Origin: Candidatus Omnitrophota bacterium | Lineage (GTDB): Bacteria > Omnitrophota > Koll11 > Duberdicusellales > 4484-171 | Length of the DNA stretch: 6,931 nucleotides | Direction of reading: 5' to 3' | Assembly: GCA_021735115.1 (NCBI GenBank) | Contig: JAIPHQ010000039.1 | Span: 1-6,931 of the forward strand | Shown: positions 6,054 to 6,931 of the stretch, one piece after another | How the letters are laid out: each line of letters begins with the position of its first letter | Numbering within the stretch: the stretch's first letter is position 1 | Position numbers and translations under genes: made by a program | Notes under the pieces: model-generated | What the model was told of the DNA's origin: nothing | Databases searched by the model: none | Seen by the model: the letters and a program-made list of their open reading frames with translations, nothing else

Positions 6054-6070
6054 CCCCCCCCTTTTTTTTT
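6054..6070 (-). promoter_or_regulatory. A9G8 homopolymer run at the rubredoxin ribosome binding site
   Basis: On the minus strand nine A are followed by eight G, then TAAT and the rubredoxin ATG. The G-run stands where a GGAGG would be expected. Length change here would alter spacing and Shine-Dalgarno strength. Homopolymers of this length are also common sites of sequencing or assembly error. Confidence 0.55.
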
Positions 6071-6092
6071 ACCTTCATCCCAATAGAAACAA

Positions 6093-6120
6093 ATTTTATC
6101 ATGCTTACTTAATTTGTAAA
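6093..6120 (-). promoter_or_regulatory. candidate sigma-70-type promoter for rubredoxin and downstream genes
   Basis: On the minus strand a -35-like TTTACA (6120-6115) and a -10-like TAAAAT (6098-6093) are separated by 16 bp. This would start transcription near 6086, about 37 nt before the rubredoxin ATG. It lies in the only gap of more than 31 bp within the block upstream of the Mla-like genes. AT-rich sequence gives chance matches, so this is a suggestion. Confidence 0.4.
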
Positions 6121-6145
6121 GAAAGTTCATTTTATGCGTTCCAAC

Positions 6146-6370
6146 TTAGACTTGTTCGACACTTTTAATCTCGGGTATTTTTTCTTTTAATTTTTGCTCA
6201 ATGGCAAGTTTTAAAGTATAGGTACTCATGGGACAATGTCCGCAAGCACCAGTTAATTTTACTTTAACATCACCTTGATCTGAAACTTCAACTAATTCTA
6301 CATCGCCTCCATCAGCTCTAAGAACAGGACGAACCTCTTCTAATACTTTCTCAACTTTTTCTGTAAGCAT
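6146..6370 (-). CDS. NifU C-terminal-domain Fe-S cluster scaffold/carrier protein
   Basis: The product has 74 residues, a stand-alone NifU C-terminal (Nfu-type) domain. It shows [17 protein letters not shown] at 13-29 and [10 protein letters not shown] at 41-50. Cys43 and Cys46 form the CxxC that holds a bridging 4Fe-4S cluster in a dimer. It delivers Fe-S clusters to apo-proteins in the cytoplasm. It lacks the A-type domain of NfuA and the N-terminal scaffold of full NifU. ATG at 6370 has AAAGGAGG 7 nt upstream; the gene lies 13 bp after rubrerythrin, so they are probably co-transcribed. Rubrerythrin and rubredoxin use mononuclear or diiron sites, not Fe-S clusters, so the link is probably shared oxidative-stress repair. 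Confidence 0.93.
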   Translation of the reverse strand: MLTEKVEKVLEEVRPVLRADGGDVELVEVSDQGDVKVKLTGACGHCPMSTYTLKLAIEQKLKEKIPEIKSVEQV

Positions 6371-6383
6371 ATTCTTGCCTCCT

Positions 6384-6887
6384 TTAGAATTTCTGAAACC
6401 TTTCCTTTTTAGCTTTACAAATCGGACAAACCTCAGGAGCTTCTCCTTCTACCGTATGGCCACAAACATCACAAATATGAAGATCAGATAAAGTTATGTC
6501 TTTTTCTTGGTTAACCTCTTCTTTTGCTTCCTTATACATCTCCGCATGTATTTTTTCTGCTTCAAGTGCATAATGGGTAGTCTTTATCGCTTCTGGTTCA
6601 TTCTGTTCCTTGGCTTGATTATAGTAAGCCGGATACATCTGGTCAACCTCAAAAGTTTCCCCATCAATAGCAACTTCTAAATTCTCTTTTGTATCAAAAA
6701 TCTTCTCTAAAGCTCGAAGATGATTGGTCGCATGGACCTTTTCAGCAAAGGCTATCCCCCTAAAAAGGCGTGCAATGTTAGGAAAACCTTGGGAAGCTGC
6801 TTTTTCAGAAAAGATTAAATACTTCATATGAGCTTGTGATTCTCCAGCAAAAGCATTTTCCAAATTCTCTTGAGTCATTTTATGCAT
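6384..6887 (-). CDS. rbr: rubrerythrin
   Basis: The product has 167 residues from ATG at 6887, chosen because GGAGG lies 5 nt upstream; ATG at 6899 precedes that site and ATG at 6878 is too far from it. An N-terminal four-helix diiron domain carries Glu16 (AGESQAH), Glu49-x-x-His52 (FAEKVHA), Glu77 and Glu80 ([11 protein letters not shown]) and Glu111-x-x-His114 (AEKIHAEMY). A C-terminal rubredoxin-like domain carries Cys139-x-x-Cys142-Gly and Cys154-x-x-Cys157. Rubrerythrin reduces hydrogen peroxide in the cytoplasm of anaerobes, drawing electrons from NADH through rubredoxin. It is somewhat shorter than the roughly 190-residue Desulfovibrio protein but has all elements. It is the first gene of the block in this window; a palindrome lies directly upstream. 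Confidence 0.95.
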   Translation of the reverse strand: MHKMTQENLENAFAGESQAHMKYLIFSEKAASQGFPNIARLFRGIAFAEKVHATNHLRALEKIFDTKENLEVAIDGETFEVDQMYPAYYNQAKEQNEPEAIKTTHYALEAEKIHAEMYKEAKEEVNQEKDITLSDLHICDVCGHTVEGEAPEVCPICKAKKERFQKF

Positions 6888-6906
6888 ACCTACCTCCATT
6901 AAAAAT

Positions 6907-6922
6907 GTTATTATTTAATAAC
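6907..6922. promoter_or_regulatory. 16-bp perfect palindrome upstream of rubrerythrin (candidate operator)
   Basis: GTTATTA (6907-6913) and TAATAAC (6916-6922) are perfect inverted copies around a central TT. The palindrome sits about 20 bp upstream of the rubrerythrin start, where a repressor could block transcription. Its 7-2-7 form resembles, but does not match, the 7-1-7 box of PerR-type regulators. The upstream sequence is outside the window, so no complete promoter can be seen. Confidence 0.45.
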
Positions 6923-6931
6923 CAACCTTCC

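Noticed and set aside
6050..6130. 27-residue extension of rubredoxin from ATG 6130
   Set aside because: Rubredoxin has normal length from 6049, and the extension runs through a candidate promoter and the A9G8 homopolymer.

Overview
The window is AT-rich (roughly one third G+C, judged by eye). All twelve genes read on the minus strand, so transcription runs from the high-numbered end towards position 1. Predicted envelope proteins (an MCE/Mla lipid transporter and an outer-membrane beta-barrel ending in aromatic-x-Phe) indicate a diderm bacterium. Rubrerythrin, rubredoxin and a second ferritin-like diiron protein indicate an anaerobe or microaerophile. The combination, with short dispersed repeats often met in metagenome-assembled genomes, would suit an uncultured candidate phylum such as Omnitrophota. 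That placement is a guess; the sequence does not prove it.

Layout in transcription order. (1) Positions 6931-5392 hold a redox/iron block: rubrerythrin, a NifU C-terminal-domain Fe-S scaffold, a 53-residue rubredoxin and a rubrerythrin-like ferritin-fold protein. The genes are 13 bp apart except for a 96-bp gap before rubredoxin, which holds a candidate promoter and an A9G8 homopolymer run. A perfect 16-bp palindrome lies just upstream of rubrerythrin. (2) Positions 5377-2417 hold an RsbW/SpoIIAB-type kinase or anti-sigma factor (TTG start), a STAS protein, an MlaE permease (GTG start), an MlaF ATPase and an MlaD/MCE protein. Four of these genes overlap their neighbour by 4, 4 and 8 bp. (3) Positions 2416-2266 form a repeat-rich gap: four tandem 7-mers abutting the mlaD stop, then an 88-bp imperfect palindrome. 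(4) Positions 2265-1 hold a secreted FecR-domain protein, an outer-membrane beta-barrel and a CHASE2 sensor protein cut off by the window edge. A second dispersed repeat fills the gap between the first two.

Working model. The kinase/STAS pair is translationally coupled to the lipid transporter, so the STAS protein may be both an MlaB-like subunit and a phosphorylation target, linking a partner-switch signal to lipid traffic. The FecR, barrel and CHASE2 genes look like an envelope sensing set whose output domain lies outside the window. The redox block would reduce peroxide or oxygen, with rubredoxin as electron carrier. No RNA gene, CRISPR array, insertion sequence or convincing intrinsic terminator was seen.
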